Assembly: GCF_031127875.1 (NCBI RefSeq)
Contig: NZ_JARXIA010000010.1
Location: 124,001-188,000, forward strand
DNA from: Pelagicoccus sp. SDUM812005
Lineage (GTDB): Bacteria; Verrucomicrobiota; Verrucomicrobiia; Opitutales; Opitutaceae
DNA length: 64,000 bases
Direction of reading: 5' to 3'
Positions 63,626 to 64,000 of the stretch are shown piece after piece. The position numbers and the translations under genes are program-made. Within the stretch, counting starts at the first letter, position 1, and every line of letters begins with the position of its first letter. Below the pieces are notes generated by a model. It did not search any database. It had not been told where the DNA came from and saw nothing but the letters and a program-made list of their open reading frames with translations.

Positions 63626-64000
63626 CGTTCCGCTTGAACCGCGTTTACGCTCAGGTCGCCCAAGCCGCTGCCAGTCTCGAACGCTCGCTCGAGCAAGCTG
63701 CCGATTTCCTTGATAGCGGGGATGGACTGCTTGTCCGTCCCGATGTTTACCGCCTCGACCAGATCGGGATGGATCGGGGCGATTTCCGCATTCTTGTGGA
63801 TGCCTTCGATCAGGCAAGTGTGGGACTTCGCGATCAAGGTGTCGCAGATCGGCGTGCTCGACTGGGCGAGGCGGGCGATCACGTTTTCGAACATCTTCTT
63901 GCGCGTTTGCCCGTAGCGTGGGACCGGGACGGTTACCGGCTCCTGCGAGTCGGCGAAAATGGTGCAGTCCTTTTCGTGCTCCCAAACGACGGAGCCCCGC
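63622..64000 (-). CDS. C-terminal part of an oxidoreductase (Gfo/Idh/MocA-like?), cut by window end
   Basis: The frame is open to the window edge and continues beyond it. The visible ~125 residues include GSVVWEHEKDCTIFADSQEP and KMFENVIARLAQSSTPICDTLIAKSHTCLIEGIHKNAEIAPIHPDLVEAVNI, ending SVNAVQAER. The VWEHEKD strand and the ARLAxxxxPxCDxxxAKSHT helix look like the C-terminal domain of Gfo/Idh/MocA dehydrogenases, but the NAD-binding half is not visible. The overlap with rhaM suggests a role in rhamnose or related sugar breakdown. Assignment is tentative. Confidence 0.45.
   Translation of the reverse strand, partial: RGSVVWEHEKDCTIFADSQEPVTVPVPRYGQTRKKMFENVIARLAQSSTPICDTLIAKSHTCLIEGIHKNAEIAPIHPDLVEAVNIGTDKQSIPAIKEIGSLLERAFETGSGLGDLSVNAVQAER

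Overview
The window reads as a GC-rich (about 60% by eye) chromosome segment from a Verrucomicrobiota bacterium, most likely class Opitutae. The evidence is the SusD-less TonB-dependent receptor with an N-terminal LSPFEV-type stretch, the MoxR/DUF58/BatA/DUF4175/DUF4159 cluster typical of the Planctomycetota-Verrucomicrobiota group, abundant exported glycoside hydrolases, and genes that mostly lack a strong Shine-Dalgarno sequence. Placement below class is a guess. I saw no rRNA, tRNA, insertion sequence, phage or CRISPR array.

Layout. 1-9.7 kb: a truncated GH43 enzyme, a small exported protein, topoisomerase III (topB), a GtrA-like membrane protein, a minimal DEAD-box helicase, a DUF3500 protein, a VOC protein, then a GH10 xylanase lipoprotein with a double-thioredoxin protein. 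9.8-15.7 kb: a translationally coupled four-gene ABC exporter operon, an exported protein overlapping an ECF sigma factor, and a single-pass membrane protein. 15.8-22.8 kb: housekeeping genes on the + strand (SDR, two ExbD, argH, mutL, an epimerase-like protein), with a cyclophilin lipoprotein convergent to mutL. 22.8-27 kb: a small lipoprotein, then a diheme protein divergent from a PhoX-like DUF839 protein. 27.2-41.3 kb: eight co-directional, tightly packed minus-strand genes (TPR/zinc-metallopeptidase, DUF4159, MoxR ATPase, DUF58, BatA/VWA, DUF4175, VWA/GATase-like, caspase-like protein without a visible catalytic Cys). 41.6-45.8 kb: an EamA permease, an SBF-like transporter and an octaheme lipoprotein with a TPR tail.

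46-64 kb is a polysaccharide-utilisation region pointing to a rhamnose-, galactose- and arabinose/xylose-containing glycan. It holds a TonB receptor, a tandem GH43/propeller enzyme, a CE7 esterase, a GH106 rhamnosidase, a GH42 galactosidase, a DUF6250-like protein, a CBM9/PKD protein, a GH43-like enzyme, a kelch-SSS symporter, L-rhamnose mutarotase and a truncated oxidoreductase. The receptor would import oligosaccharides, the periplasmic enzymes would trim them, the symporter would take up sugars, and rhaM with its neighbour would start rhamnose catabolism. A near-identical 14-bp palindrome lies upstream of the receptor and between GH42 and the DUF6250-like gene, suggesting a shared regulator.

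The most unusual whole-window signal is the heptamer GGATACG. By hand count it occurs about 31 times on the + strand and 13 times on the - strand, against roughly four expected per strand. The excess is independent of gene direction, so it looks like an oriented chromosome-architecture motif.
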